This document shows positions 49,539 to 60,858 of a stretch of 64,000 nt of DNA, piece by piece. The stretch is from Septoria linicola. Lineage: Eukaryota > Ascomycota > Dothideomycetes > Mycosphaerellales > Mycosphaerellaceae. The position numbers and the translations under genes are program-made. Position 1 is the stretch's first letter. Each line of letters opens with the position of its first letter. The stretch is taken from assembly GCA_024114885.1 (NCBI GenBank), contig CP099426.1, forward strand, positions 124,001 through 188,000, written 5' to 3'. The notes below the pieces were generated by a model. The model made no database searches. It had not been told where the DNA came from and was given only the letters and a program-made list of their open reading frames with translations.

Positions 49539-52500
49539 TTAGTTTAGCTCTAAGGCTTAGAGTTATCTTTTGTATATCTCTTATATAAGGCAGAGCTGCC
49601 TTACAAACTCCTGAAACTATAGTCTATTCTTTAGCTTAGTAAGACTATCTACTACTATCTCTTTTATATTCATATATTCTATAGAGATAAGTCTATTCTA
49701 CTAGAGCTTTCTTATAGCATTATATAAGATATTAATGTGTTTAGACTTGTTATAAACATATAAGTCCTTAACTAGAGTAAGGGCAGCTTAGTTATTACCT
49801 TTTAGCTAAATTAGCCTGATTCTAGTAATAGTTTCCTAGTTACTAAGGATCCTTAGTTAGTAAGAACATTCTCTTACTAACTCTAGGCATCCAAGCTCTC
49901 TTAAAAGAGCACTAAGGAACTATAACTGTTTTATATATACTCCTATAGCTATGTATTTAGCTTCTATTATAGATATAGCTATAGATTTCTACTTCTTACT
50001 TATCTAGGAGATTAGTACACTATAAAGGAAGAAGACATATCTAAGGATTAAGACTCTATTAGTCTTGTCTATTATATAGTTAGAGTCTATATATCTAGTA
50101 AGGCAGCCTTAACTATTCCTTAAGTATCTTAGACTAAGGTCTAGGTTTGATCTCAGGTATCTGGTTAGCTTCTTTAGAGCCTTCATATGTCCTACTATTA
50201 GATTACTAATATAGGAGCTCAATCTTCTAAGGGCAAATAAAATGTCTAGTCTTGTAATAGTTATAAGCTACATCTATGTTCTAATAATAGATTAGTACTC
50301 CTATTTGTTATACCTTTTATTATTTAGTCTAGTAGGCTTTAGACTTTCATAGCTGTCTATTAGTAAAAGAGTTAGTAATACAGTCTCTTAACCTATTCCT
50401 ATCTTAGCTAGGTTCTCTTAGATATAGTGCTTCTAGTTAAGTTTCAGCTAGCCTTACTATCTGTTTCTTGTTAGTCTTATTCTAAGAATCTTGTCTAGTT
50501 CTCTAAGATCTTTGATCTTAAAGACCTTACTAAGTTAGTCTTTAAACTAGAGGACATCTTCTAGTCTCTCTATAGTAATAGGTATGTTATTAATATAGAT
50601 TAGGATTATTAGGTCTTTCCTTTTCTTATAGATTAGAAGATATAGGTCTACTTCTAATTGTCTAAATCCTATTCCTTTTAGCTTTGATATATATAGCTGA
50701 TTCTAGTCTCTTATAGCTTGCTTTAGCCTATAGAGACTCCTTAGAACTTATAAGACTATACTAGTTAGTAGGTTAATACCTAGTAGTGGGATTATATAGA
50801 TATCCTTATATAGGGTGCTCTCTATAAATGCATTATTCATATCTACTTAGTGCAGAACTAGGTCCTTCTTATAGACTACAGCTATAAATCCTCTTAGAGT
50901 ATCCTACCTAACTATAGAGGTAAAAGTTTCTATATAGTCTACTCTATACTTTTAGAAGAACCCTCTTATAACTAGTCTTACCTTAAACTTTTTAATAGCT
51001 CTACTAAGCTTTCTTTTAATATTAAAGACCTATCTTAAGGTAACTAGGTTAGCCCCTTTTAGTAGGACTACTATAGTCTAGGTGTTATTACTTATAAGTA
51101 TATCTAGCTCCTTCTAAATAGCTTCTTACTAGAGATAACCCTACTTAGGATTACTTACTACTTCCTTATAGTTCCTTAGGATTAGAACCTCCTGTTTATG
51201 TATTCCTACTTCTTTAGTAGCTAAGAATATAATCTCTTTAACTTCCTCTAAGAATTCTAGGTCCTATAGGATGCCTAGGTCAATAGAGCTTATAGCTAAG
51301 AAGAAAGCCTAATGCTCTAGGAGCATTTCCTTATCTAGCTAACTATTCTAATCTAGCTCAAGCCTAATTAGCTTTAGCTTCTAGTTAAATCTATTAAGTT
51401 CTTAGGATACTTTCCTCTTTCTAAGGGTTTGCCTTAGGGCTATCTACTCCTAATCTACCTCTATAGTTTCTTAGGCAGAATTCTTAGATTCTTTCTTAAC
51501 TTTCCTTTAGTCTAGGAATTTTCTATACTCTCCTACATCTTCTAGTAGAGGTAGAAGTTGTATAAAGAGTTTCTTTCCTTCCTAAACCTATACTAATAGC
51601 TAAGAGGGAGGAGGCTTCTACTAGCCTAGACTAGGAGTACCTAGGGTACTCCTACTAGCTTATAGAGTAGGCTAGCTAATAGTTCTTAGCCTTCTAATAG
51701 GTCTTCTTTCTAGAGCTAAACTAGAGAGATTCTTGATCTTAATGTTCAAGTCTAATTCTCTACCTAGCTTATCTTCAAAGAAGATTATATTAGTGTACTA
51801 CTTAATAGCCTTTATATCTAGCTCCTAGAACTTCTATACCTTTACTATATTGTTATAGTATCTAATAAACATAGCATCCTTTCCTCTATTTATTAGTTTG
51901 TTACTCCTTGCCTACTAAGGCTATACTCTTATATCTATGTATACTATAGCTCTATATCCCTATACCTTAAGGTAGGAGACTATTAGTTTGATCCTATTAA
52001 AAGCTTTATTAGGTAAGAGCTTGAATCCCTTAATATTAGGTCTATTTAGAAGCTTGTTCCTTATATATACCTATACTTCAAGAGCTTCTAGCTAAAACTT
52101 AATAGGTATCTTGCTTTCTTCAAGCATTGCTCTAATAGAGGCCTCTAATGTTTAGATAGACCTCTTAACTACTCTATTCTAGAGTAAATTGTAGGCCTTA
52201 GTTAGCTTAAGGGTAATTCTAAAGTCCTTCTCCTACTATTTAATTAAAGTAGTAATCTCTCTAGCATTGTTAGCCCTTATAGACTTAAGGAGTGCTACTA
52301 ACTGCCTTTCTGCCTTAATCCTCTAGTTCTAAAGAGTAGTTAGTGCATCTAATCTAGCCTTAAGTAGAAATGCCTATTTCTTTCTTAAGAAGTTATTAAT
52401 AATCTCAAGCTACTATATAAAACCTTTTACTAATAATAGTAATAGTCTATAGATATCTACTAACATAAGGGCTAATCTTTCAGGTCTTCTCTTAATAGAC

Positions 52501-54215
52501 TTGCCTAGGTGTTTCTTTATCTTACCTATTATATAGATCCTATACTTATACTCTTCCTAGTTAGGAATTAGAATTCTTTCCTTTAGGTTAGTAACTTTAT
52601 AAAGGTTTAAGAGTAACCCTCTTCCAAAGTATACAAATCTTCTATACTATAGCTCCTACTGTTTTAGATCCTTCTCTAATAGGGTAGTATAGGCATTGTT
52701 AATCTCTATAGGATTATATAGTAAGTAATATAACTTTTCCTGTAGGAGAGGTAATATCTTACTAATAAATAGAACACCTCTAACTAGCTTAGTCTTTATA
52801 ACTATTTGGCTATCTAGGGAGGTAAGAGTGAAATCAGGCTTCTAGACTCTAAATTGCTTACTAAACTAATCCTATAATACAAGATTTACTCTAAGATTAG
52901 GAACAAATAGTACCTTATTAAGTAGAACTTCTCCTTCTAAGATTCCCTTTATCTATACTAGTCTAGAGTAGGTTATATAGAGGTATCCTCCTCCTACCTT
53001 GATCTATACTTTCTTCCTTAGTAGCTTTACTAATCTAAAGAAGGACAGTTAGTTAGTTATATAGGATAAGGTATAGGAATCTAAGAGCTATTCTTAGGGT
53101 AACAACTTGCCTTTAGCCTTAATTGTAGAATAGGCTAACTCATCTTAGTTATTATCTTCTAATAGGGAATCATTATTGCTTCTAGAACTAGAGTGAGTTC
53201 TAGAATCAGAACTAGAACTAGACTTCTAGGCTAAAAATCCTTTCTTTAGAAGCTTTCTAGACTTTTCTATCCTTTGAAGCTACTTGCCTATTTTCTAGAT
53301 AACCTTCTTTAGCTTATTATATAATAATAACTTATAGACAGCTTTCTTAATATATCTGGTATTCTTTAGTAAAGAGGATCTTCTAACTCTCCCTCTAAGG
53401 AATGATCTCTAAGGGTCCTTCTAGTTCTTAGTACTATTTCTCTACTAGGACAGTTTCTTAGTAGTAGGGAGGTTAGGACAATCCTTTAACTAGTGCTTCC
53501 CTTTCTTATAGAGCTAGTACATTAGTAGGGACTTTCCTTAGTAGGGCTGCCTAGAATAGAATATAGCTAGACCTGTATCTATCTTATCTAGATTGTCTCT
53601 TGCCTCTTAGGACTTAAGTAGAAGGAGAACAGTATCTATATCTAAGGATAGTTAGGTTATAATAGCATCCTTAGCTACTTAGTATAATGTAGGTAGGGAC
53701 TATAGGAGATATTTTAGCCTTTTCTCTTAGCTCTAGTAGTAGGCTTCCTAAGGATCAATCTTAGTAATCCTCTTACCTAGGCCTCTAAGGTGTCTCTATA
53801 CTTCCCTAATTGTCTTATTAGGTAATATCCTAAATATAACAAACTGCTTAATTAGACCTATAGTATAGGACTTTAGGACTCTATTATACTTGTTCTAGAG
53901 AATCACCTATATCTCAGCTACTAGTATAGTAACACACTATGTCTCTAGCTCTATCTTATTATCTTTACTAATACTATATCTAATACTAAACCTGTATACT
54001 ATATTATCTTTTAAGAAGTGTTGATTCTAAGTAATATATATCTAAAGACTAGTGTCCTACTAAACTATATATAGGTTCCCTCTAATAATTAGTTAGCTAA
54101 TTGCCTAGAACTAGTCCTTTCCTTCTAGCTTGTCTATCTATAGCTTGAACTATCTCTTCTAGTTAGTTCTGTCTAGGATTAGAATCCTTTAGCTCTTCTT
54201 GTCCTCTTAGTCTAT
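49539..54215 (-). pseudogene. Copia-D gag-pol polyprotein, RIP-inactivated
   Basis: Same 4,677-nt frame as the other three copies with no length change. The start codon is ATA at 54215-54213 and the terminal TAA is at 49541-49539. It is filled with RIP-type stops. Confidence 0.92.
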
Positions 54216-54661
54216 TATAGAAATAGGTAAATAGAATAAATAATTAGTAGAATGCTTTAGACTAGCTAAGGATTCTAGAGAAGGGTAATTTCTTATAGTA
54301 GGGAGACTAGCTCTAAGGGATAGGGATTCCTCGTATTTAGGAAATTACTAAGACTTAGATCTTTCTCTCTTAGTAGAGTTTCTATTACTAGGTAGTAGGA
54401 AGGCCAAGTAGCCTCTTCTAACTCTAGTAATGCTAGGTGTAATAGTAGAGAACTAGGCAGGTATTAATAAAGTAGAAACATACTACTGTCTTATAGAGAT
54501 CTTTACTAACTTATATACTACTAGGTGTAAACTAGCTTCGTTAGTAATATAGTTAGGGAAACTTCTAGGCCCTAAATGTTTTCTATAAACTGTAAGGGAT
54601 ATAAGTAACCTGTACTAACATAGGTTGCTCCTATTTAGTGCATAAACCCGGGCTTATAACC

Positions 54662-54938
54662 TATTAAAAGTGGAGGGCGTATTGTATACTATACAATGTT
54701 AAGGAGGGTATAGCGTAGTGAAGAAGAATAGGGGATTAATCTTGAACTAACTTATATATATAGTATAGTAGTAATATGCTAGGAACTAAATACAAAGTTA
54801 ATTGAGTTAGTTATCTAAGAAGAGAAGAGAGAGAAGTAAGATATACCTCTTACTAAGCCTTAGGTAGATGCCTTAGGCATCTAGAACCATGCTTAGAAGT
54901 CTATATCTAGACTAACTATCTAGGATACATTCTTAACA
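54662..54938 (-). repeat. Copia-D 5' LTR
   Basis: 277 bp, next to the primer-binding site at 54661-54647. Confidence 0.95.
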
Positions 54939-56504
54939 CCTTTTATAATAGCTAGCTAAGTAAGATCGGGCCGTTCGCTAGTAAGACTAGAAATAGTATC
55001 GTAACTCTTACGCTAAAGGTATCGATTAATATCTCTAGATAGTACCTAATAAAAGTAACCTTACCTCTAACTCCTCCTATAGTAATATTACTAAGAGGGG
55101 TTATACCGACTTAAAGCTTTCGAACGTATTCGATCGGTATAATTATTAACTTAGCCTTCTTATTAATTAAAGACTTATAAGCTATTATTCGAGAGCCGTA
55201 CTTTATAGGTACGTAGATACTTAGAATAATCTAATAGATATTATTAAATAATAGAAGGATATTATTAGTCTACTCGTAAAGCTTAGAAGTAGGCCTAGGT
55301 TTTACTATATTAATCGCTATAGTAGTAACCTAGAAGGCCTTAATATTAGTCGCTAAAACAGCTTTCGTTAGCTCCTCTACTATATCGTAGAAGGCTTTAG
55401 ATAGTAAGGAATATACGCTAATCTTAGCTTCGCTATCTCTATTCGTACGCTTCTTTATATAGAGCTTATTAAGCTTCTTACGTAGATCTATATCGTTCGG
55501 AATACGACTCTATAAGAAATACGACGCCTACTCGCTATAGAGAATAATCTCTACTAAGCTTAACTAGACCTTAGATTCGAGTATTTTATCTATCTAGAAG
55601 ACGTTAGCGTTATTATTAGCGTACGTAGCTTAAAGGTAGTTATCTATACGCTTAGTCTTTAGAGGCTCCTTAGCCTTCTTTTACTTTTAAGTATACGTAG
55701 GAGCGACTAGAACTAGTAGACTATTTAGGTAGTCGTATATCTACTTATCCTCGATCTTATCGTTATTATATCTCTAAGTTTAAGAATCCTCTAACTCTCT
55801 TATATCTATAAGGTAAGGAGCTAGCTAGTTTTTATCTTTAACCTCTTTAATATAAGAGTAACGATAAGCGCGGGTTCTTATAGCTATAGCCTAGGTCGTA
55901 ATCCGCTTCTATACTCCTATTAGCTATTTTCTAACCGGATAAGAAGGGTTTAGGTTCTGCTTTGTCTTTACGCTATCTCTAGCTACGTAGGCGCCGATTA
56001 GATCGTCCTAATCCTTCTATATAATAGAAGCGACTTAACCGATATTAACGAGACTATTAATACTAGCTACCTTATTCGCTATCCTCTACTAGCTCGCTCT
56101 TAGCGTTAATAAACGATCTATATTTTCAAGATCGATCTTCCTATAGCGCTACTCTAATACTCCTATTAATACGAATAGCTTTAGTAGTTTCTTATCCTAG
56201 TAGTATTATATCTTTTCTATACCTAGGCGAGGCGTTCTATAGTATATAATACCGGTCTTTAGATCTCTATATATTAAGCTCTTAGTCTCGAACTACTATA
56301 GGTACTCGTAGTTTATAGCTATATATCCTTCGAGCCTATATATCTAATAACCTAAAATCTTTAAAGCGATCGCTATATAGGCCTTAATTATTAACCCGTT
56401 ATCTATTATAGCTAAGTTAATCGAAATCTCCTAGCTATAAGTAGGCCTTAGAATATACGAATAGTCGTAATCGTGAGACTTCGCCTACTATAGTATCGCC
56501 GTAG

Positions 56505-56521
56505 AAGTCTACGTCTTAGCG
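56505..56521 (+). repeat. Left TIR of the small Tc1
   Basis: 17 bp identical to the inverted right end; similarity continues with ATA after a 2-bp gap. Confidence 0.8.
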
Positions 56522-56669
56522 ATACTTTATAATTAAGTAGCTAACTTTAAACGACTATTACGTAGCGAGTAGTCGCTATTTTAACGCTCTGATTGTCTTA
56601 TATAAAAGTATATTATAAGGGCTTAGATTCTATCTATTTAGATAATATTAATACCTAGTATACTATCTA

Positions 56670-57720
56670 CCTACTACGATTAAAGCCTTAACTCGTCTTA
56701 GTATACTATCTACTATATTATCGATAATTCTATAGTCTATTACTCTCTAGGCTCTCGGTAGTACTTCCTATATAATCTCTAGCTGTCTTACTTTGTTATC
56801 TATTACGTCTAGGTTAGGACGTAGCTCGTAGACCTTCTATTTAAAGTAGAACTAGATATGCTCTATCGGGTTTATATTAGAGCTACACGTAGGCTACGTT
56901 ATTATAATTATTAACTAATCCTTAAGGAACTAGCGTATATAATAAGCTATATAGATAGAGGCGTTGTCTTACTAGAATACCTAGCTATCGTAGTATAGAA
57001 ATAGGCCCTCTTCGAGTGCCTAAGTATAAGATCTTACTATATATCCTCCTCTTAGTATATCTAGATCTTATTCTATAATAATAAGCTCTATATTATTCGT
57101 ACGCTTACTAATTAAGCACTAGACTATAATAGAGGCCTACTTGCCCTTAAAGTACTCTTTAATCTGTACTCTTATCTATTTCTCGTATAGATAACTAAAG
57201 GCCTAGAGGCGTTACTTACTAGTCCCCTTCTTAATAGAACACTCGTCGCTAAACAGCTAATCTAACTAGTTTATAGAGCGATATAAGTAGGCCTACTATA
57301 GTCGTTAGCGAGTATAAGCCTCTATAAGGTACAGACGACGTTTATACCGCTAGTTTTAAAGCCTATAGTTATAAAGGATCGTTCTTAAGACGTCGGTACT
57401 GAAATTAGTACTAGTATCGTCTCTAATATTCTAATATATCTACTTAGGGTTCTTCCTTATAGCGCGTACGATTAGGCGAGCGTCTTAAGGAGTATAACTA
57501 AAGAGACGACCTTTACGAGGCTTGTTCTATACTATATCGCGTACTTTGTACCGTTAAAGGACTAATTTAATAGTCGATTTAGGAACGCGTTCCTTAGTCG
57601 CGATTTAAGTCGTTATATCGCCTATACGACGACGTCTAACGATTATACCTTTGAACTTATCTAAAAGCTAGTAATTAGGAGCACGATTTAGATTAATTTA
57701 TATAAGAGTAGGACGTTATA
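56670..57720 (-). pseudogene. Tc1 transposase of the small nested element, RIP-inactivated
   Basis: Frame of about 340 codons. An N-terminal helix-turn-helix region (KGIIVRRRRIGDITT and VPKSTIKLVL) is followed by a Tc3-like basic part (KPRKGR) and a DDE_3 catalytic core. Visible catalytic landmarks are SDECS for the first Asp, DNAS for the second Asp, and NPIEHI for the Glu, with 34 residues between the last two. RIP stops interrupt it many times. Confidence 0.88.
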
Positions 57721-57778
57721 GTATAGTATAATAGTTAATAGAAGTTACTATAGAGAACGCGTTAAGAGTCGCGTATCG

Positions 57779-57795
57779 CGCTAAGACGTAGACTT
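57779..57795 (-). repeat. Right TIR of the small Tc1
   Basis: Inverted partner of 56505-56521, at the transposase 5' end. Confidence 0.8.
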
Positions 57796-58940
57796 AAGCC
57801 CTAGTACTATATCCTATCGATAAGCGTAGTAGCTATAGGCCTCCTTCTTTAAGTCGACGAATCGTAGCGATTATAAGGTCTTATATACTAGCGGTAATAT
57901 TATTAACGGTTACTAGCTTACGGCCTTTATAGACTACCGTTTCTCTAGCCTTAAACTTAGAGTTTAGTCTTAGAGTAGACTTCTTTACTACTTCGTATAA
58001 CTACTAGACGTCTCTACCGCCTTCGTTATATACTTCTATTTTAAAGTCCTTATTACTATTAATCTAACGCTAGGCTATCTTTAAGAGCTTACTATAATCT
58101 AAGTCCTTGTTATTAAGATCTAACCTAAGATAGGCCTAGAGTCTCTTACTAAAACGAAATAGAAGGCCTCGTATAAACAGAAGAGTACGAGAACGCTCGT
58201 CTATATACGAAGTAGGTATAGTATTAGAGTAGAGTATAAACTACCTTAAGTACTCTAAGAGATTATTATCCTCGCTATAGTTAACCTTATAAAGGTTCTC
58301 TATATAGTAGCGGTTTCCGAGTATATATATATTATCGTACTTTTAGTATTCCTTAATAATCGACTCTTTAAACTTAGTATAGTCTCGGTCGTAGAAACTA
58401 TTAAGGCGCTAGTATCGTCTACGTTAGATAACTATAACCTAAGTAAGTAACTTCTCGTAAAGCTATTTATTATTATTAATAAGTAAGATAGTATAGTTTC
58501 TATATAGTACTTTAAAACGCTTAATATACTCGGTTACGTTCTCCTTATTAAAGAAGAGATTCTAGTCCGAGCTAGGTAGTAGCGGAACCTAAGCGACAAT
58601 TACCTTCTAGCTTTAGATTACTTAGATAGTCTCTATAAGTAGCTAGAACTACGCTATAGATAGTCTACCTTCTAAGTTCGGTTCTTAAAAGATATTAGCT
58701 TTAGAGTTAAGGTTAGTACCTCCTTAGTCCTCTACTTCTATAGACATGTCGTTATCTAGTAGAGGGAATAAAGTAAAAGTAGGTAGTAGCTTTACTAGTA
58801 ATCTTCGAATTTGCTTATTAAGCTAGTTAGATAAGCTACTCTCTAGTATTTCAAGCCGGCTAGTAGATACTAATTTACTTATAGAGCTTGTTCGAAGGTA
58901 TTCTAAGAGTATATTATACTCTTCTTAATTAGGTTTTTAA

Positions 58941-58970
58941 ATAAAATATAGTTATCGTTTAAAACGATAA
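58941..58970. repeat. Palindrome GTTATCGTTT-A-AAACGATAAC
   Basis: Perfect 10-bp arms with a single central A, immediately upstream of the gag-like frame of Gypsy-B (minus strand). Confidence 0.7.
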
Positions 58971-59688
58971 CTAAAAAAACAAGGGTCTAAAATTTTCTTA
59001 GCTATTAGAAGGTAAACGTTAAACTTTTCTTTATAATACCGAGGCTATATTAATTGTGCCTAATAAGCGAAGGCATGTCGTGTCGTATAGTTCGACTATT
59101 TATAGCTAGGCGCGTCCGTCTTACTTATTTAGGTAATTCGCTAAGTAACTATAGTAGTATAATATTACGTTAGCCTATACTATATACCGGGTCTAGGGCC
59201 TTAGACGTAATTAGTGTCCTTAGCTAAACAATTAGCGTCTAACGCCGTACTAGGGCTTATTCTAAGCGATCTATATACTAAGGGATACGAGATTACCTAG
59301 ACGGGTCCGGCCTATCCTATAGCCTCTACGCTATCTAAACGAGAGCGTTTTCACGCTAAACCGGGGTCTAATCGAAGACTATTATAGGTATAGAGACCCT
59401 AAGTAAATCTCCGATATAGTAAGTCGCCTTACTATCTATATAATAATTACCGAATAGATCTATACTAAGAGGTACTAGAGGTTTATAACTTTTCTAGGTT
59501 AGAGTAATATCTATATTCTAGAGGCTTCTATATTATTATAGCTCTTTAAGTCGCCTCTTACGTAGGCTTCTTTTAGGCCTCTTATTAATGTTTATAGTAT
59601 ATTAGTTCTCGCTTTAAGGCTACTATCTGCCCTCTATACTTCTAGTCCTAGTATATAAGAGAAGAGATAGCCCTACCTTCGGCTCTAT
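58971..59688 (-). other. Gypsy-B leader between 5' LTR and gag-like frame
   Basis: About 720 bp without a coherent frame, presumably the untranslated leader with primer-binding and packaging signals. Bases after the LTR read GAGCCGAAGG on the minus strand; I could not match them to a specific tRNA. Confidence 0.5.
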
Positions 59689-59967
59689 TAATAGATAATA
59701 ACTACTCTAATATTAACCTTCTAGGTAGGTATAAGAGTAGTCGCTATAGAACAAGACCTATTCGGAGAGTAATAGTCTTATAATACGTTAATTAAATAGT
59801 AGTAACGAGCTTAAAATAGTAGTCCTAAGACTAAGAGCCTATACTAGGACCGTAGAATATTAAATTAATTAAGTAGAGTAAATATTACTATCTTAGAAAC
59901 GAGCTACTACCTTACTTTTATACTAAAACTACTAAGTATAGTATATAGGTAGGCCTTTACCTTACTA
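59689..59967 (-). repeat. Gypsy-B 5' LTR
   Basis: 279 bp, direct copy of 32431-32709, with CTAT duplication at 59968-59971. Confidence 0.92.
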
Positions 59968-59971
59968 CTAT

Positions 59972-60715
59972 TACTAGTATTAAACTATCTAGTACTCGCG
60001 AGAGTACCTCTTCTATTACCTAGTCTACGAATATCTCCTTCGTTACGCCGCCTTAAATAACTAGCGCGCTAGGTAGGTAGCTATCTACTATATAAGCTAG
60101 ATAGATCGAATACCTTTTAGAGCGCTTCGTCGGCGCCTTCGTATCGGCTAGATAGTCTACGAGAGACTACGAGTACTTCTACTATCTAGTTCTCGTATTG
60201 CTAGTACTCTTATTAATAAAAACTAGCTTCTCTAGTATCTAATATAACGACTTCGCCTACTATATCGACCTTAAACGAGTATTACGCTCGCTAGCTATCC
60301 TCCGCGCTACCTTGCGACTAAATCTACGACAGTATAAGATATTCTATATTATACGATTACTAATAATAATACTATACTCCTCGTAATCCTATATATACTA
60401 CGCGATCTCGTCTAGATATACGTCTAGAAACTCTATTATATACTTAAATAATAGTCGCTTATAGTAAGTAGATAGTACTAGCTTACGACTAAGCTTTACG
60501 CTCTATAGTAGATAAGAGTAGCTAAATAGCTTATATAAGAGCTAGATACGATATATAGTCGTCGAGTAGAGCTTATAGCGCGTGCCTAGTAGTATATTAG
60601 ATATAGTAGTATTATCGAAGGCATATTTAAGCTTATTAAGCGTCTTATTACTCTATCGCTTACTACGTAGTATCTAAGATAGTAGTAAGCTTACTATAGT
60701 TAGCGACGACGATAT
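59972..60715 (-). pseudogene. Host transposon DD34E transposase, N-terminal half
   Basis: Minus-strand frame of about 248 codons from just inside the right TIR to the Gypsy-B insertion. It reads an N-terminal DNA-binding region (RKVARRIASERNTRLRS) and then the catalytic fold, with VFINKS at the position of the first Asp. The Asp is now Asn, as expected from TpG-to-TpA. It continues through SALVI*GGVTKEIFVD to LILVI, where Gypsy-B interrupts. The remainder is at 32430-32050. RIP stops are numerous. Confidence 0.85.
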
Positions 60716-60767
60716 ATAATAGCTTATAATAAGTATAGATACTTGAAAGGGCAGTATACGTTAGATT

Positions 60768-60856
60768 GGAGTAATAAGACTAATTACTATGGCAGGTGCA
60801 CCTAGTCGCGTCGCGCGCACTCTAGTGCCAAGATTGTAACCTTTTTGCTAGCGTTC
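60768..60856 (-). repeat. Right TIR of the host DNA transposon
   Basis: 89-bp inverted copy of the left TIR, uninterrupted, ending in GCTAGCGTTC next to a TA duplication. It shows that the left TIR originally continued from ATTAG directly into TCTTATTACTCC. Confidence 0.95.
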
Positions 60857-60858
60857 TA

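Larger units (their letters stand above)
48642..54938 (-). mobile_element. Copia-D, full-length Copia element in the Gypsy-A 3' LTR
   Basis: 6,297 bp with 277-bp LTRs and duplication CCTTT (48637-48641 and 54939-54943). Reverse orientation, same family as Copia-1/A/2. It sits at the deepest nesting level: host transposon, Gypsy-B, Gypsy-A, Copia-D. Confidence 0.97.
41975..54947 (+). mobile_element. Gypsy-A, chromovirus-type Ty3/Gypsy element with antisense ORF (contains Copia-D)
   Basis: 5' LTR at 41975-42146. The 3' LTR at 48474-48641 is split by Copia-D, its last bases resuming at 54944-54947. The duplication is ATAGC (41970-41974 and 54948-54952), inside Gypsy-B. Without Copia-D it is about 6.7 kb. 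It encodes gag, protease, reverse transcriptase, RNase H, integrase and a C-terminal chromodomain on the plus strand. About 1 kb of antisense coding-like sequence lies before the 3' LTR. Confidence 0.93.
56505..57795 (-). mobile_element. Small Tc1-type DNA transposon nested in Gypsy-B (about 1.29 kb)
   Basis: Inverted ends share 17 bp (AAGTCTACGTCTTAGCG at 56505-56521, inverted at 57779-57795). The length is typical of Tc1 elements. It carries one transposase frame on the minus strand. The TA duplication is not clear, because flanking bases have been altered or the terminal bases are mis-set by one or two. Confidence 0.82.
54953..58940 (-). pseudogene. Gypsy-B gag-like region (interrupted by a small Tc1)
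   Basis: Minus-strand frame upstream of pol. From about 58,940 (ATG at 58747, MSIEVED) it reads a retrotransposon gag-like segment (ENVTEYIKRFKVLYRNY, then KFKESIIKEYQKYD) to 57,796. It is then broken by the Tc1 copy and resumes at 56,504-54,953 as a ~515-codon frame with only RIP-type stops. A segment INLAIIDNG...ALKILG, just after the Tc1, may be a degraded retroviral-type protease (D-S/N-G), but the match is weak. Gypsy-A splits the frame at 54953; the frame can be followed into 41974. Confidence 0.65.
32431..59967 (-). mobile_element. Gypsy-B, very long Ty3/Gypsy retrotransposon (~13.3 kb) with an extra ORF
   Basis: Two 279-bp LTRs in direct orientation flank the element, with duplication CTAT (32427-32430 and 59968-59971). 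The host frame is seamless after excision, which confirms the boundaries. Minus-strand order is 5' LTR, ~0.7-kb leader, gag-like region, reverse transcriptase, RNase H, integrase, a long unassigned ORF, 3' LTR. Removing Gypsy-A (41975-54952 with duplication) and the small Tc1 (56505-57795) leaves about 13.3 kb, roughly twice a usual fungal Gypsy element. The sequence is RIP-saturated but keeps many CpG dinucleotides. Confidence 0.9.
10788..60856. mobile_element. TIR DNA transposon (Tc1/mariner-like, DD34E), inflated by nested insertions
   Basis: The ends are inverted repeats of about 90 bp starting GAACGCTAGCAAAAA, flanked on both sides by TA (10786-10787 and 60857-60858). Removing the nested elements leaves four host pieces: 10788-10865, 17170-17627, 30236-32430 and 59972-60856, about 3.6 kb in total. 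These pieces carry a minus-strand DD34E transposase and a convergent plus-strand second ORF. The TA duplication and DD34E catalytic spacing place it in the Tc1/mariner/IS630 group. All genes are RIP-inactivated, so it could only have moved with help from another copy. It was the first element to land at this site. Confidence 0.88.

Noticed and set aside
32431..59967. Interpretation of the two 279-bp copies as remnants of two separate host transposons
   Set aside because: They are direct repeats at the ends of Gypsy-B flanked by CTAT, and the transposase frame closes perfectly after excision, so they are LTRs.
10786..60858. Whole 50-kb unit as a Starship-type giant cargo element
   Set aside because: It has long TIRs, a TA duplication and a DD34E transposase; I see no tyrosine-recombinase captain and no intact cargo genes. 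Its size is explained fully by nested retrotransposons.
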